From Bradyrhizobium sp. BR 10289 (GTDB lineage: Bacteria > Pseudomonadota > Alphaproteobacteria > Rhizobiales > Xanthobacteraceae): a stretch of DNA of 64,000 nucleotides. The position numbers were made by a program, and so were the translations under genes. Below the pieces are notes generated by a model. That model was not told the DNA's origin and searched no databases. It saw only the letters and a program-made list of their open reading frames with translations. Shown here piece by piece: positions 8,735 to 18,860 of this stretch. The stretch covers positions 1 through 64,000 of the forward strand of contig NZ_JACOFR010000012.1 in NCBI RefSeq assembly GCF_019455385.1, written 5' to 3'. Every line of letters begins with the position of its first letter. Position 1 is the stretch's first letter.

Positions 8735-9736
8735 ATGACGATCCTGATCGACAGGGATCAAGGTATCACGAGCCCGGCACTGGTGCCGGCCGAAGCCGAT
8801 CTGGCGCGCGAGCAGGCCGGCACCGAGCTGACCATCGGGCTCATCAACAACATGCCTGATCCGGCGCTGAAGGCGACCGAGCGGCAGTTCATGAAGCTGC
8901 TCCAGTCTGCTGCAGGCCCGCGCCGCATCCGCTTCCATTGCTTCTCGCTGCCTTCGGTCAAGCGCTCGCCGGAAGCGACATGGCATGTCGAGAGCGAATA
9001 TTCCGATCTTGCTGATCTCAAGCGCCGTCGGTTCGACGGACTGATCGTGACCGGCGCCGAGCCGGTCGCGCCGGAGCTCAATCAGGAACCGTACTGGCGC
9101 GACCTCACTGATCTCATCGACTGGGCCAAAGTCAACACGCGCTCGACGATCTGGTCATGCCTTGCCGCGCATGCCGCGGTGCTGCATCTCGACGGCATCG
9201 AACGGCGGCGGCTACCGGCCAAATGCCACGGCATCTTCGACTGCGAGGCCGTGACGAGCGATTCGCTGACGCAGGCCGCGCCCATGCCGCTCAAGGTCTC
9301 GCATTCGCGTCTCAACGAGCTCGTCGAGAGCGACCTCGCGCAAGCCGGTTATCAGGTTCTGACCCGCTCGTCCCTTGCCGGCGTCGACGTCTTCGTCCGC
9401 CAATATGCCAGCCGCTTCGTGTTCTTCCAGGGCCATCCCGAATACGACGCGCTGTCGCTCCAGCGCGAATATCTGCGCGATGTCGGGCGCTACCTCGCGC
9501 GCGAGCGCGATCATTATCCGCATTTGCCCATGAGCTATTTTGACGCAGCGACGGAAGAAAGGCTGGCTCGCTTCGAGAAGCGGGCAAGGCACGAGCGCCA
9601 TCCGGCACTCAGTACCGACCTGCCCGCGCTGACCTTGCGCGACGATATTGCCGCCGGCAGCGCCGCGGCGGTATTGTTTCGCAACTGGCTGCAATGTCTC
9701 GGCGCGGAGGCGGATGCCTCGGTCCTTGCCCGCTAG
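8735..9736 (+). CDS. metA: Homoserine O-acyltransferase, MetA family
   Basis: A 333-residue MetA-type homoserine acyltransferase that activates homoserine for sulfhydrylation. The family's catalytic residues are at the expected places: Cys142 in WSCLAAHAAV, and His234 and Glu236 in FFQGHPEYDA. The N-terminal IGLINNMPDPALKATERQF signature is also present. Family members use either succinyl- or acetyl-CoA and this cannot be decided here. Pairing with MetY (acetylhomoserine user) makes acetyl-CoA plausible. It is co-transcribed with metY. Confidence 0.93.
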   Translation: MTILIDRDQGITSPALVPAEADLAREQAGTELTIGLINNMPDPALKATERQFMKLLQSAAGPRRIRFHCFSLPSVKRSPEATWHVESEYSDLADLKRRRFDGLIVTGAEPVAPELNQEPYWRDLTDLIDWAKVNTRSTIWSCLAAHAAVLHLDGIERRRLPAKCHGIFDCEAVTSDSLTQAAPMPLKVSHSRLNELVESDLAQAGYQVLTRSSLAGVDVFVRQYASRFVFFQGHPEYDALSLQREYLRDVGRYLARERDHYPHLPMSYFDAATEERLARFEKRARHERHPALSTDLPALTLRDDIAAGSAAAVLFRNWLQCLGAEADASVLAR

Positions 9737-9841
9737 CCGAAAGGCGTTGGTTCTGCGTTAGGATTACCCAAGCGTAAAGCTTGCCTCGCCCGTCGCGCAA
9801 ATGTTTCACTGGCGAAATACGGAATCACGGGAAATGCGGTC

Positions 9842-10585
9842 GTGTGGTCGGCACTCCAGGGACGCGTGAGCAATCGGCTGGCCCGGCATTTCCGGGCCGC
9901 GCCGCACCGCTTGCCCGCGCATGCGCCGATGGTGAGCTTCACCTTCGACGATGCCCCTGATAGCGCCGCCGGCGACGGCGCCGCGCTGCTCGAAGCGCAT
10001 GGCGGCCGCGGCACCTACTACATCGCGGGCAGCCTGATCGGCCGGCCGTCGGATCATTGGCATGGGCTGTCGAATGATGCGATCGTGCGGCTGCACCGGG
10101 CCGGCCACGAGATTGCCTGCCACACCTTCTCGCATCAGAGCTCGGTCAATTTCGACGAGGCCGCCATGGGCCGCGAGATCGAACGGAACCGCAGCCATAT
10201 TCGCAGCCTCGATTCCTCGATCGCGCTGGAGAATTTCGCCTATCCTTATGGGATCGCCTCGTTCGCGCGTAAGCCGCAGCTCGCAAAGGCCTTCCGCTCG
10301 GCACGCGGCATCCTGCCTGGTGTCAACCGCGATGTCATCGACCTTCAATTCCTGCGCGCCTCGCCTCTGGTCAATTACGAGATCGATGCAGCGGGCGTCG
10401 ATCGCTATTTCGACGAAGCGGTCGCGAGCGGCGGCTGGCTGATCTTCTACAGCCACGACGTCGCGGACGCGCCAAGCCCCTATGGCTGCACGCCGCATTT
10501 GATGCGCCACGCGCTGGAAGCGGCCCAGCGGCGCAGCATGCCGATCTTGACGGTCGCCGAAGCATTGCGACGGATCGGGGCGTAG
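9842..10585 (+). CDS. Polysaccharide deacetylase (NodB-homology) family protein
   Basis: A 247-residue carbohydrate esterase family 4 protein. The NodB domain spans most of it: SFTFDDAPDS carries the metal-binding Asp pair (about residues 38-44), CHTFSHQ carries the His-x3-His metal ligands (about 101-107), and FAYPYG and a C-terminal FYSHDVAD strand complete the barrel. Members deacetylate N-acetylated sugars in polysaccharides or peptidoglycan. There is no obvious signal peptide, so the site of action is uncertain. The start is a GTG at 9842. It is monocistronic, followed by a palindrome cluster. Confidence 0.88.
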   Translation: MWSALQGRVSNRLARHFRAAPHRLPAHAPMVSFTFDDAPDSAAGDGAALLEAHGGRGTYYIAGSLIGRPSDHWHGLSNDAIVRLHRAGHEIACHTFSHQSSVNFDEAAMGREIERNRSHIRSLDSSIALENFAYPYGIASFARKPQLAKAFRSARGILPGVNRDVIDLQFLRASPLVNYEIDAAGVDRYFDEAVASGGWLIFYSHDVADAPSPYGCTPHLMRHALEAAQRRSMPILTVAEALRRIGA

Positions 10586-10592
10586 GCCTTTT

Positions 10593-10731
10593 ACCTCTCC
10601 CCGCCTGCGGGGAGAGGTCGGATTGCATCGGAGATGCAATCCGGGTGAGGGGGTACGGGTCCCTCGATTTATCCCATGTGCGGAGAGAAGCCCCTCACCC
10701 CAACCCTCTCCCCGTAAGAACGGGGAGAGGG
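10593..10731. repeat. Cluster of palindromic repeats (REP-like)
   Basis: Three hairpins stand in tandem between the deacetylase and recQ: 10593-10618 (ACCTCTCCCCG/CGGGGAGAGGT), 10620-10642 (GGATTGCATC/GATGCAATCC) and 10704-10731 (CCCTCTCCCCG/CGGGGAGAGGG). The same CTCTCCCCG core recurs at 53459-53487. The arrangement is typical of mobile, non-coding palindromic repeats of Bradyrhizobium-like genomes. The first hairpin may also end the deacetylase transcript. Confidence 0.8.
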
Positions 10732-10821
10732 GGAATAGGCAGCCCAAACGGTCTTGCCACGCCGCCGCCGCCATGCGACTGGCCTTGTGTCGAATCTCAC
10801 GGCCGTGGTTCCTGCTCGCTC

Positions 10822-12687
<1,866 letters not shown>

Positions 12688-12705
12688 GGTGCCTCAATCT
12701 CTCCA

Positions 12706-12861
12706 CGTCGTCATCCCGGACAAGCGCGCCCTAAGCGCGCGTAGATCCGGGATCCATAGCCACAGGACGACGTTGTCACGGTAAGCTTGCAACCACGAGT
12801 CTTCGCAAAACGATTGCTGCGGCGTATGGGTCCCGGGTCTGCGCTGACGCTTGCCCGGGAC
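12706..12861. repeat. Imperfect inverted repeat, ATCCGGGATCC-type
   Basis: A roughly 155-bp element lies between the convergent recQ and acdS genes. The outer ends are GTCGTCATCCCGGACAAGCG and its approximate complement GCTTGCCCGGGACGACAGC, with inner GTAGATCCGGGATCCATAGC and TATGGGTCCCGGGTCTGCGC. The composition and inverted design are those of rhizobial intergenic palindromic elements. No coding capacity is evident. Confidence 0.7.
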
Positions 12862-12896
12862 GACAGCGGTGTATGAGGCAGCGAAGCCGGGCCGCC

Positions 12897-13913
12897 TCAG
12901 CCGTTCCGGAACGCGTAGCCGTACCCGTTGAGTGCCGGCGCGCCGCCGAGATGGGCGTAGAGAATCTTGGCGCCCTTCTCGAAATAGCCCTTCTTGGTCA
13001 GGTCGATCAGGCCCTGCATCGATTTGCCTTCATAGACCGGGTCGGTGATCATCGCTTCCAGCCGCGCGGTGAGGCGGATCGCTTCCTTGGTCTCTTCCGA
13101 CGGCACGCCATAGGCGGGATAGGCGTAGTCCTCTATCAGCACGACATCGTCGGCCACGATGTCCTTGCCGAGCTCGACCAGCTTGGCGGTGTTCTGCGCG
13201 ATCGAGAGCACCTGCGCCTTCGTCTGCGCCGGCGTGAACGAGCCGTCGATGCCGATCACCTTTCGCGCACGGCCGTCGGCGGCGAAGCCGACCAGCATGC
13301 CGGCATGGGTCGAGCCGGTGACGGTGCAGACGATGATGTAGTCGAACTTGAAGCCGAGCTCGGCCTCCTGCTTGCGCACTTCCTCGGCGAAGCCGACATA
13401 GCCGAGCCCGCCATATTTGTGCACGGAGGCGCCGGCCGGGATCGCGTAGGGCTTGCCGCCGGCCGCTTTCACGTCCTCGATCGCCTGCTCCCAGCTCTTG
13501 CGGATGCCGATGTCAAAGCCGTCATCGACCAGGCGCACGTCGGCGCCCATGATGCGCGACAGCATGATGTTGCCGACACGGTCGTAGACGGCGTCCTCGT
13601 GCGGCACCCAGGCTTCCTGCACCAGGCGGCACTTCATGCCGATCTTGGCGGCGACCGCGGCGATCATGCGGGTGTGGTTGGACTGCACGCCGCCGATCGA
13701 CACCAGCGTGTCGGCGTTAGAGGCGATCGCGTCGGGGATGATGTATTCGAGCTTGCGCAGCTTGTTGCCGCCATAGGCAAGGCCCGAGTTGCAGTCCTCG
13801 CGCTTGGCATAGATCTCGACATTGCCGCCGAGATGTTTTGACAGCCGCTCCAGCTTCTCGATGGGCGTCGGGCCGAAGGTCAGCGGATAGCGCGGAAATT
13901 GGTCCAGCTTCAT
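12897..13913 (-). CDS. acdS: 1-aminocyclopropane-1-carboxylate (ACC) deaminase
   Basis: A 338-residue fold-type II PLP enzyme that cleaves ACC, the plant ethylene precursor, to 2-oxobutyrate and ammonia. Length and landmarks match the family exactly: PLP Lys51 (GGNKLRKLEY), Ser78, Tyr294, and the two residues used to tell true ACC deaminases from D-cysteine desulfhydrases, Glu295 and Leu322. In rhizobia it lowers ethylene in the host root and favours nodulation. It is divergent from acdR with a 158-bp regulatory gap holding direct repeats. Control by an Lrp-type AcdR, rather than NifA, is the arrangement seen here. Confidence 0.95.
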   Translation of the reverse strand: MKLDQFPRYPLTFGPTPIEKLERLSKHLGGNVEIYAKREDCNSGLAYGGNKLRKLEYIIPDAIASNADTLVSIGGVQSNHTRMIAAVAAKIGMKCRLVQEAWVPHEDAVYDRVGNIMLSRIMGADVRLVDDGFDIGIRKSWEQAIEDVKAAGGKPYAIPAGASVHKYGGLGYVGFAEEVRKQEAELGFKFDYIIVCTVTGSTHAGMLVGFAADGRARKVIGIDGSFTPAQTKAQVLSIAQNTAKLVELGKDIVADDVVLIEDYAYPAYGVPSEETKEAIRLTARLEAMITDPVYEGKSMQGLIDLTKKGYFEKGAKILYAHLGGAPALNGYGYAFRNG

Positions 13914-13979
13914 GGGTCATCCCTGATGGCGTTGATGTCTGGAATTGGCTAGCATTGACCTGCGGAAATGTGCTCTCGA

Positions 13980-14063
13980 ATATTGCGCCCATATTGCGCT
14001 GAATCTTGCATATAAGTCGCTGAAAGACGTGATATCTTCCATATAAACGGTAATCTACGGAAG
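13980..14063. promoter_or_regulatory. Candidate AcdR operator region between acdS and acdR
   Basis: Two copies of ATATTGCGC (13980-13988 and 13991-13999) are spaced exactly 11 bp apart, so they face the same side of the helix, and a weaker AATCTTGC copy follows at 14002. Nearer acdR, CTTCC (14036-14040) and GGAAG (14059-14063) form an inverted repeat. Lrp-family proteins bind helically phased sites in such divergent promoters. Confidence 0.45.
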
Positions 14064-14071
14064 CTTCTTCC

Positions 14072-14536
14072 ATGTCCGCTCGTCTCGACCGAATTGACCT
14101 CAAGATGTTGAGATTGCTGCAGAATAACGGCCGGCTCAGCAATGCCGAGCTGGCCGCATCCGTCGCCATCAGCCCGGCCACCTGCCATCGCCGCACCCAG
14201 CGCCTGTTCGAGGACGGCTTCATCGCCACCGTGCGCGCCATGGTCGCGCCGAAGAAGGTAGCCAAGGGGACGCTGGTCATGGTCGGCGTGGTGCTCGACC
14301 GCTCGACGCCGGAGAGCTTTGCCATCTTCGAGCAGGCGATCGCAAAGCTGAAATTCGTGCTCGATTGCCACCTCGTCGCCGGCGACTTCGATTACTTCCT
14401 GAAGATCCGCGTCGGCGACATGGAGGACTTCAACCGCATCCATGGCGAGCAGCTGATCGCGCTGCCCGGCGTGCGCCAGACCCGCACCTTCTTCGTGATG
14501 AAGGAAGTCGTCGACAACGCGCCGCTGGAGTTTTGA
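14072..14536 (+). CDS. acdR: Lrp/AsnC family regulator of ACC deaminase
   Basis: A 154-residue Lrp/AsnC protein: an N-terminal helix-turn-helix (about residues 5-50, LDRIDLKMLRLLQNNGRLSNAELA, SPATCHRR) followed by the RAM effector domain (about 65-145, with GDFDYFLKIRV and RQTRTFFVMKEV). Divergent placement next to acdS is the classic AcdR position, where it activates acdS in response to ACC. The gene starts 158 bp from the acdS start, with a TTCTTCC stretch just ahead and no strong Shine-Dalgarno. Confidence 0.9.
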   Translation: MSARLDRIDLKMLRLLQNNGRLSNAELAASVAISPATCHRRTQRLFEDGFIATVRAMVAPKKVAKGTLVMVGVVLDRSTPESFAIFEQAIAKLKFVLDCHLVAGDFDYFLKIRVGDMEDFNRIHGEQLIALPGVRQTRTFFVMKEVVDNAPLEF

Positions 14537-14542
14537 ACCATA

Positions 14543-14585
14543 GCGTTTTCCAGCGAACTGGAAACCGGTTCGCGTCAGAAAACGC
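14543..14585. repeat. Short intergenic palindrome (GCGTTTTCCAG type)
   Basis: A 43-bp inverted repeat lies after acdR: outer arms GCGTTTTC (14543-14550) and GAAAACGC (14578-14585), inner CCAG-CGAA-CTGG, and a GGAAACCGGTTCGCG core. It resembles the small GCGTTTTC/GGTTCGCGTC elements scattered in rhizobial genomes and may end the acdR transcript. Confidence 0.6.
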
Positions 14586-14636
14586 GTCAAAACAAGGGCT
14601 CTTGATGCGCGATGCGCGTCATGAGAGATTCCTCCG

Positions 14637-15791
14637 ATGCAGACATTCCCCTTCCGTCACCTCAATCCGGCCGGGCCGGCCTATCGGCGCGGCTGGGTCG
14701 ACGAGGCCATCGCCGCGATCGAGGCCGACCAGTGCCGCACCGCCGACACGCATTTGATCCGGCTGATCGTGCCGGCGCTGTCAGGCATCGACATCTATCT
14801 AAAGGATGAGTCCACGCACCCGACCGGCAGCCTGAAGCACCGCCTGGCGCGCTCGCTGTTCCTCTACGCGCTCTGCAACGGTCATATCCGCCAGGGCACG
14901 CCCGTCGTCGAGGCCTCGTCGGGATCGACCGCGGTGTCGGAAGCCTATTTCGCGCAGATGATCGGCGTGCCCTTTTACGCCGTGATGCCCCGCACGACGT
15001 CGGCGGAGAAGATCGCCGCGATCGCGCATTATGGCGGCAACTGCCATCTGATCGACGACGGCCGCGCGCTCTACGCAGAAGCGGCGGCACTCGCCGATCG
15101 GCTGAACGGCCATTACATGGACCAGTTCACTTTTGCCGAGCGCGCCACCGACTGGCGCGGCAACAACAACATCGCCGAATCGATTTTCACGCAATTGGCG
15201 GGCGAGCCGCGACCGATCCCGGACTGGATCGTGATGGGCGCGGGCACCGGCGGCACATCGGCGACCATCGGACGGTACTTGCGCTATCGCCAATATCCGA
15301 CACGGCTGTGCGTTGCCGATGTCCAGCATTCCGCTTTCTTCGACTGTTTCCGCACGCAGGACCGCTCGCATGTTTGCGAACGCCCGTCGCTGATCGAGGG
15401 CGTCGGACGTCCGCGCTGCGAGCCCTCTTTCGTGCCCGGTGTGGTCGATCGCATGATGAAGATTCCGGATGCGGCAACGATCGCGGCGATGAATGTGCTG
15501 TCGCGCCGGCTGCGCCGCGTGGTCGGCGGCTCCACCGGCACCAATTTCCTTGCGCTGTGCCGGCTTGCCTCGGAGATGCGCAAGGCGGGCCATACCGGAT
15601 CGCTGGTGACGCTGATCTGCGATTCCGGCGAGCGCTACCGGCAGACCTATTACGAGGCTGAATGGCTGAAAACGCGCGGCCTCGATCCGGCGCCGTTCGA
15701 GGCGGCGCTCTCGTCGTTCCTTGCGACGGGCGAGCCGTTGGCATTGGACGTCGACGACGTCGCAAATCCGCAAAGCGTAGCGGCTTCATAA
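14637..15791 (+). CDS. PLP-dependent cysteine synthase/desulfhydrase family protein (Cds1-like)
   Basis: A 384-residue fold-type II PLP enzyme. Key points are the Schiff-base Lys in THPTGSLKHRLA (about residue 67), the SSGSTAVSEAYFA loop replacing the Asn-loop of ordinary cysteine synthase, and the phosphate-binding GAGTGGTSATIG glycine loop. The SSGSTA version and the length fit the Cds1-type branch, whose characterised mycobacterial member releases sulfide from L-cysteine. It lies 100 bp after acdR on the same strand. Whether AcdR also controls it is an open and testable point. Confidence 0.82.
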   Translation: MQTFPFRHLNPAGPAYRRGWVDEAIAAIEADQCRTADTHLIRLIVPALSGIDIYLKDESTHPTGSLKHRLARSLFLYALCNGHIRQGTPVVEASSGSTAVSEAYFAQMIGVPFYAVMPRTTSAEKIAAIAHYGGNCHLIDDGRALYAEAAALADRLNGHYMDQFTFAERATDWRGNNNIAESIFTQLAGEPRPIPDWIVMGAGTGGTSATIGRYLRYRQYPTRLCVADVQHSAFFDCFRTQDRSHVCERPSLIEGVGRPRCEPSFVPGVVDRMMKIPDAATIAAMNVLSRRLRRVVGGSTGTNFLALCRLASEMRKAGHTGSLVTLICDSGERYRQTYYEAEWLKTRGLDPAPFEAALSSFLATGEPLALDVDDVANPQSVAAS

Positions 15792-15901
15792 CTGATGTCG
15801 CCGTGCGATTTGCAAAATGGCACGGCTCGTCACGGCAACTTCACTTGCCATGTGCACGCATGCGGGCGAGCTTTGCGGCTTCTCAACGAGGAGATCCTGC
15901 C

Positions 15902-16462
15902 GTGCGCCTTCCTATTCTCGATCCGAAAGACCTGAGCGCCGAACAGAAGCCGCTGTATGACGATATGCAAGCCGGCATCAAGGACCACTTCAAGGGCTTC
16001 GTGAACATGCGCGACGACGGCGCGCTGCTCGGTCCCTGGAATCCCTGGATCCGCGAGCCGCGCTTCGGCAAGCCGGTTTGGGAGCTGGTCAAGGCGATTG
16101 CGTCGAACCCGCTGCTGCCGGCCCCGGTGCGCGAGGTCGCGATTCTCGTCACCGGCTCGCATTTCCGTTCCGGCTACGAACTCTACGCCCATGTGCTGGT
16201 CGCCGAGCAGCGCGGCCTCTCCGACGAGAAGCTCGCCACCATCGTCGCCGGCCAGCGGCCGGTTGATCTGACCAGGCAGGAAGCAGTCGCCTACGACATG
16301 GCTTCGGCGCTGGTGAGCGGCGGCGTGCTGCCGGAGTTGACTTATCGGGCCGCCGTCAAGGAATTCGGCGAGCACGGCGCGGCCGAGCTGTCCTATCTCG
16401 TCGGCGTCTATTGCATGGTCTCGGTCACGCTCAACACCTTCGACGTACCGGTGCCGGATTAA
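15902..16462 (+). CDS. Carboxymuconolactone decarboxylase (AhpD-fold) family protein
   Basis: A 186-residue protein of the all-helical AhpD/CMD fold (LVKAIASNPLLPAPVREVAIL, then SGYELYAHVLVAEQRGLSDE). The start is GTG 15902 with GAGGAG ten bases upstream; the frame upstream of it overlaps the preceding gene. The redox CxxC of AhpD-type peroxidases is absent (SGYELYAH at that place), so a peroxidase role is unlikely. The substrate is unknown. Its 3' end overlaps by 4 bp the end of the convergent outer-membrane-type gene. Confidence 0.85.
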   Translation: MRLPILDPKDLSAEQKPLYDDMQAGIKDHFKGFVNMRDDGALLGPWNPWIREPRFGKPVWELVKAIASNPLLPAPVREVAILVTGSHFRSGYELYAHVLVAEQRGLSDEKLATIVAGQRPVDLTRQEAVAYDMASALVSGGVLPELTYRAAVKEFGEHGAAELSYLVGVYCMVSVTLNTFDVPVPD

Positions 16463-17367
16463 TTGCGGACGGCGTAAAGCGGCGTGCGCAACGTCAGCTG
16501 GTACGACGGCTTCGGCATCCATGCGATCTGCGCGGTGATGCCGAACAGGCGGTTGTCGTTGTCGTCCATGCGGTCGAGATCGAGGCGCAGGATCGGCTGG
16601 GTGAAGGACTCCGCCAGCGTCCGGCCGGCGAACTGCGCGCCGCCGAATGACTGCATGCCGAGGCGCCCGGTAAATTTCCAATTGCTCGGCCATTGGTAAA
16701 AGCCACCGGCGTAAAGGATCGTGTTGGGCCGGATACTGGCGAACGGGCTTGCGATCGTAGTGTAGGTGTTTTGCAAGCCGGCTAGCCAGCCCCGCGTCTC
16801 GTCCTCGTCGAGCGCGTAGTCGAATTCAAGGACGTTGTTGAACGTGTTGGTCATGCCCGGCTCGTTCGGCACCGACTGCGTCAGGGTCGATTGCAGCGTG
16901 ATGGTCGGAATCCTTCCGCCGTTCTGTTGATAGAGATCGGCCTGGACGCCGATATTCCAGCTGGTGATGTCGAAGGACGACCAGCCGCCGCCGATATCCG
17001 TCGTCGAGCCCGACACGCCGCCATAGAGCGAGACGCGGTCGCTGACATCGACGGTCAGCGGCACGTCCACGGCGATCGATTTTGCGGCCGGCAAACCGTT
17101 CGGCAGCGTCGTGCCGCGTCGGGCCGCCAGCGCTTCGAACGCGGCCGACAACGATGTATTGCCGAAGCCGAGCCCCAGTGTGCCCGCCGGGATCGTTGCA
17201 TAGGTCGTGCGCAGATCGAGATAGATGTTAGGGACGTCAGGCTTCGCCGGGGCGTCCTCATCCTCCTCATCGGCGGCGCACGCGGCGCCTTCCGACAGCG
17301 CCAGACAGAACAGCCCCATCGCGGCGGCGCGCAAGGCCTGTCGATGTGATGGCCGTTGATGGGGCAC
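16459..17367 (-). CDS. Exported protein, probably an outer-membrane beta-barrel, function unknown
   Basis: About 302 residues. A signal peptide is clear (basic start, hydrophobic MGLFCLALSEGAACA, cleavage before ADEEDED). It is followed by an acidic linker and alternating aromatic/polar strands rich in Gly, Ser, Thr and Asn (for example SVSLYGGVSGSTT and FYQWPSNWKFTGRLGMQSFGG), as in transporter-like barrels. It ends in a short basic/aromatic tail. The start given is GTG 17367; an ATG at 17439 in the same frame would put an atypical 24 residues before the signal peptide. No family assigned. Confidence 0.7.
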   Translation of the reverse strand: MPHQRPSHRQALRAAAMGLFCLALSEGAACAADEEDEDAPAKPDVPNIYLDLRTTYATIPAGTLGLGFGNTSLSAAFEALAARRGTTLPNGLPAAKSIAVDVPLTVDVSDRVSLYGGVSGSTTDIGGGWSSFDITSWNIGVQADLYQQNGGRIPTITLQSTLTQSVPNEPGMTNTFNNVLEFDYALDEDETRGWLAGLQNTYTTIASPFASIRPNTILYAGGFYQWPSNWKFTGRLGMQSFGGAQFAGRTLAESFTQPILRLDLDRMDDNDNRLFGITAQIAWMPKPSYQLTLRTPLYAVRN

Positions 17368-17550
17368 GTGACAATCCGACGCGTGGCAATTTGATGACGG
17401 GACCGTTGTTAGATGGAACGTGATCGCGCGTGTGGTCAAGCGCCATCCGCAGCCGATGGACGGCGCGGCTGTGCACGGTTACCCTGCCGTGATCGCACCG
17501 ACACACTCCCAGGCCAGAGTGCAGGCCGGACAATTGGAAGGACGACCGCC

Positions 17551-17799
17551 ATGAACACGTCACGCCGCATCCTGCTCACCGGCCTGGCGGGCCTCGCCGT
17601 CGCCCCGGCCACTGTCGCGGCCAGCGTGCCGTCGCCCGGGCCCGGCGACGTGACGGTCGCCGAAGAGCGTTTTGCGCGCACGATCGCCGCCGCGCACGCC
17701 CCAGACATCACCTGCGCACGGCAGGCCGAGCGTTATGCGGACGCGCATTGGCCGGACTATGTGGTGGCGGCGAGGGCGGTGCTCGGCGCGCGCGCGTGA
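17551..17799 (+). CDS. Small exported protein with Tat-like signal
   Basis: An 82-residue protein starting at ATG 17551 with GGAAGGA nine bases upstream. The N-terminus has a twin-arginine-like TSRRILLTGLAGLAVAPATVAA signal, leaving a mature part of about 55 residues with one Cys (ITCARQAERYADAHWPDYV). No family is recognised. It lies between the divergent outer-membrane-type gene and the convergent esterase gene, which ends 7 bp after it. Confidence 0.55.
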   Translation: MNTSRRILLTGLAGLAVAPATVAASVPSPGPGDVTVAEERFARTIAAAHAPDITCARQAERYADAHWPDYVVAARAVLGARA

Positions 17800-17806
17800 T
17801 TCGCTT

Positions 17807-18742
17807 TTATCTCGCCACTGCCCGCCGCACCTGCTCGCCGATCTGCGACAGCACGAGCTGTGCCTGCGGCAGGATTGCTCCCATGGCGTGGAAATTGTGG
17901 ACCATGCCGTCGTGGCAGATGTGCTCGACGGCAACGCCTGCGGCGAGCAGCTTGCGTGCATAGGCATTGCCCTCGTCGCGCATCGGATCGAATTCGGCAG
18001 TGTGGATGATCGCGGTCGGCAGGCCCGCGAGCCGCGTCGCGCGCAGGGGCGAGATGCGGGGATCGGCGGCGTCGACGCCGTCGGGAAGATAGTCGGACAG
18101 ATCGGCTTCGATCGTGACGCGGTCGATCAGATGGCCTTCGGCGAATTCCTCGCGCGAGGGCGAGGTCTCCTCGAAATCCAGCACCGGGCAGATCAGGCAT
18201 TGCGCGACGATCGAAAGACCGGCGATCTGCGCCGCCTGCTGGCACACGATCGCAGCGAGCGTGGCGCCGGCGGAATCGCCGCCGATCACGAGGCGTTCGG
18301 CGTCGATGCCGAGCGATGAGGCCTGTCGCGCCACCCATTCGGTGGCGGCGACCGCATCGTCCACGGCTGCGGGATATTTGTACTCGGGCGCGAGCCGGTA
18401 GTCGACCGAGACCAGTCGGCAGCCAGTGGCATGCGCGAGTGCCGCGGCGATGCGGTCATGCGTGGCAATGCTGCCGGCGACGAGCCCGCCGCCATGAAAG
18501 AACACGAAGCCCGGCGTGGGCTCGCCGGCATTTGCCGGCGAATAGAGCCGATAGGGCAGATCCCCGCCGGGGCCGGGCAGGGTGCCGTCGGATGCGCTTA
18601 TATCCGGCGCATCGGTGCGCGCGAACTGCATCAGTTTGGCCAGCGACTGCCGCCTTGCCTCCACGCTCGGCCGGCTCCGTGCCTGCGGCCCGGCCGCAGC
18701 CATCATGGTCAACAAACGCTTTGCGAGCGGATCGAGCGGCAT
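17807..18742 (-). CDS. Alpha/beta hydrolase, hormone-sensitive-lipase family
   Basis: A 311-residue esterase of the HSL (family IV) group. It has the oxyanion HGGG (FFHGGGLVAGS, about residue 82), the nucleophile elbow GGDSAG (about 156), a catalytic Asp in AEFDPMRDEG and a catalytic His in HDGMVHNFHAM. No signal peptide, so cytoplasmic. Members hydrolyse short acyl esters; the natural substrate is unknown. It stands alone, divergent from the aminotransferase gene. Confidence 0.92.
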   Translation of the reverse strand: MPLDPLAKRLLTMMAAAGPQARSRPSVEARRQSLAKLMQFARTDAPDISASDGTLPGPGGDLPYRLYSPANAGEPTPGFVFFHGGGLVAGSIATHDRIAAALAHATGCRLVSVDYRLAPEYKYPAAVDDAVAATEWVARQASSLGIDAERLVIGGDSAGATLAAIVCQQAAQIAGLSIVAQCLICPVLDFEETSPSREEFAEGHLIDRVTIEADLSDYLPDGVDAADPRISPLRATRLAGLPTAIIHTAEFDPMRDEGNAYARKLLAAGVAVEHICHDGMVHNFHAMGAILPQAQLVLSQIGEQVRRAVAR

Positions 18743-18860
18743 GGCACTCCTCGTCTCCTTGCGGGCGAGGTTAACTCATCATCTTCCCGCAGGGAATCAT
18801 TTAGAAATGGCGCTCAATAGTGACGCTATACTGCGGCATCACGCCAACGGGAGGCCGGTC

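Noticed and set aside
10645..10821. A longer N-terminus for RecQ
   Set aside because: This stretch translates palindromic repeat DNA. The family starts at the ATG at 10822.
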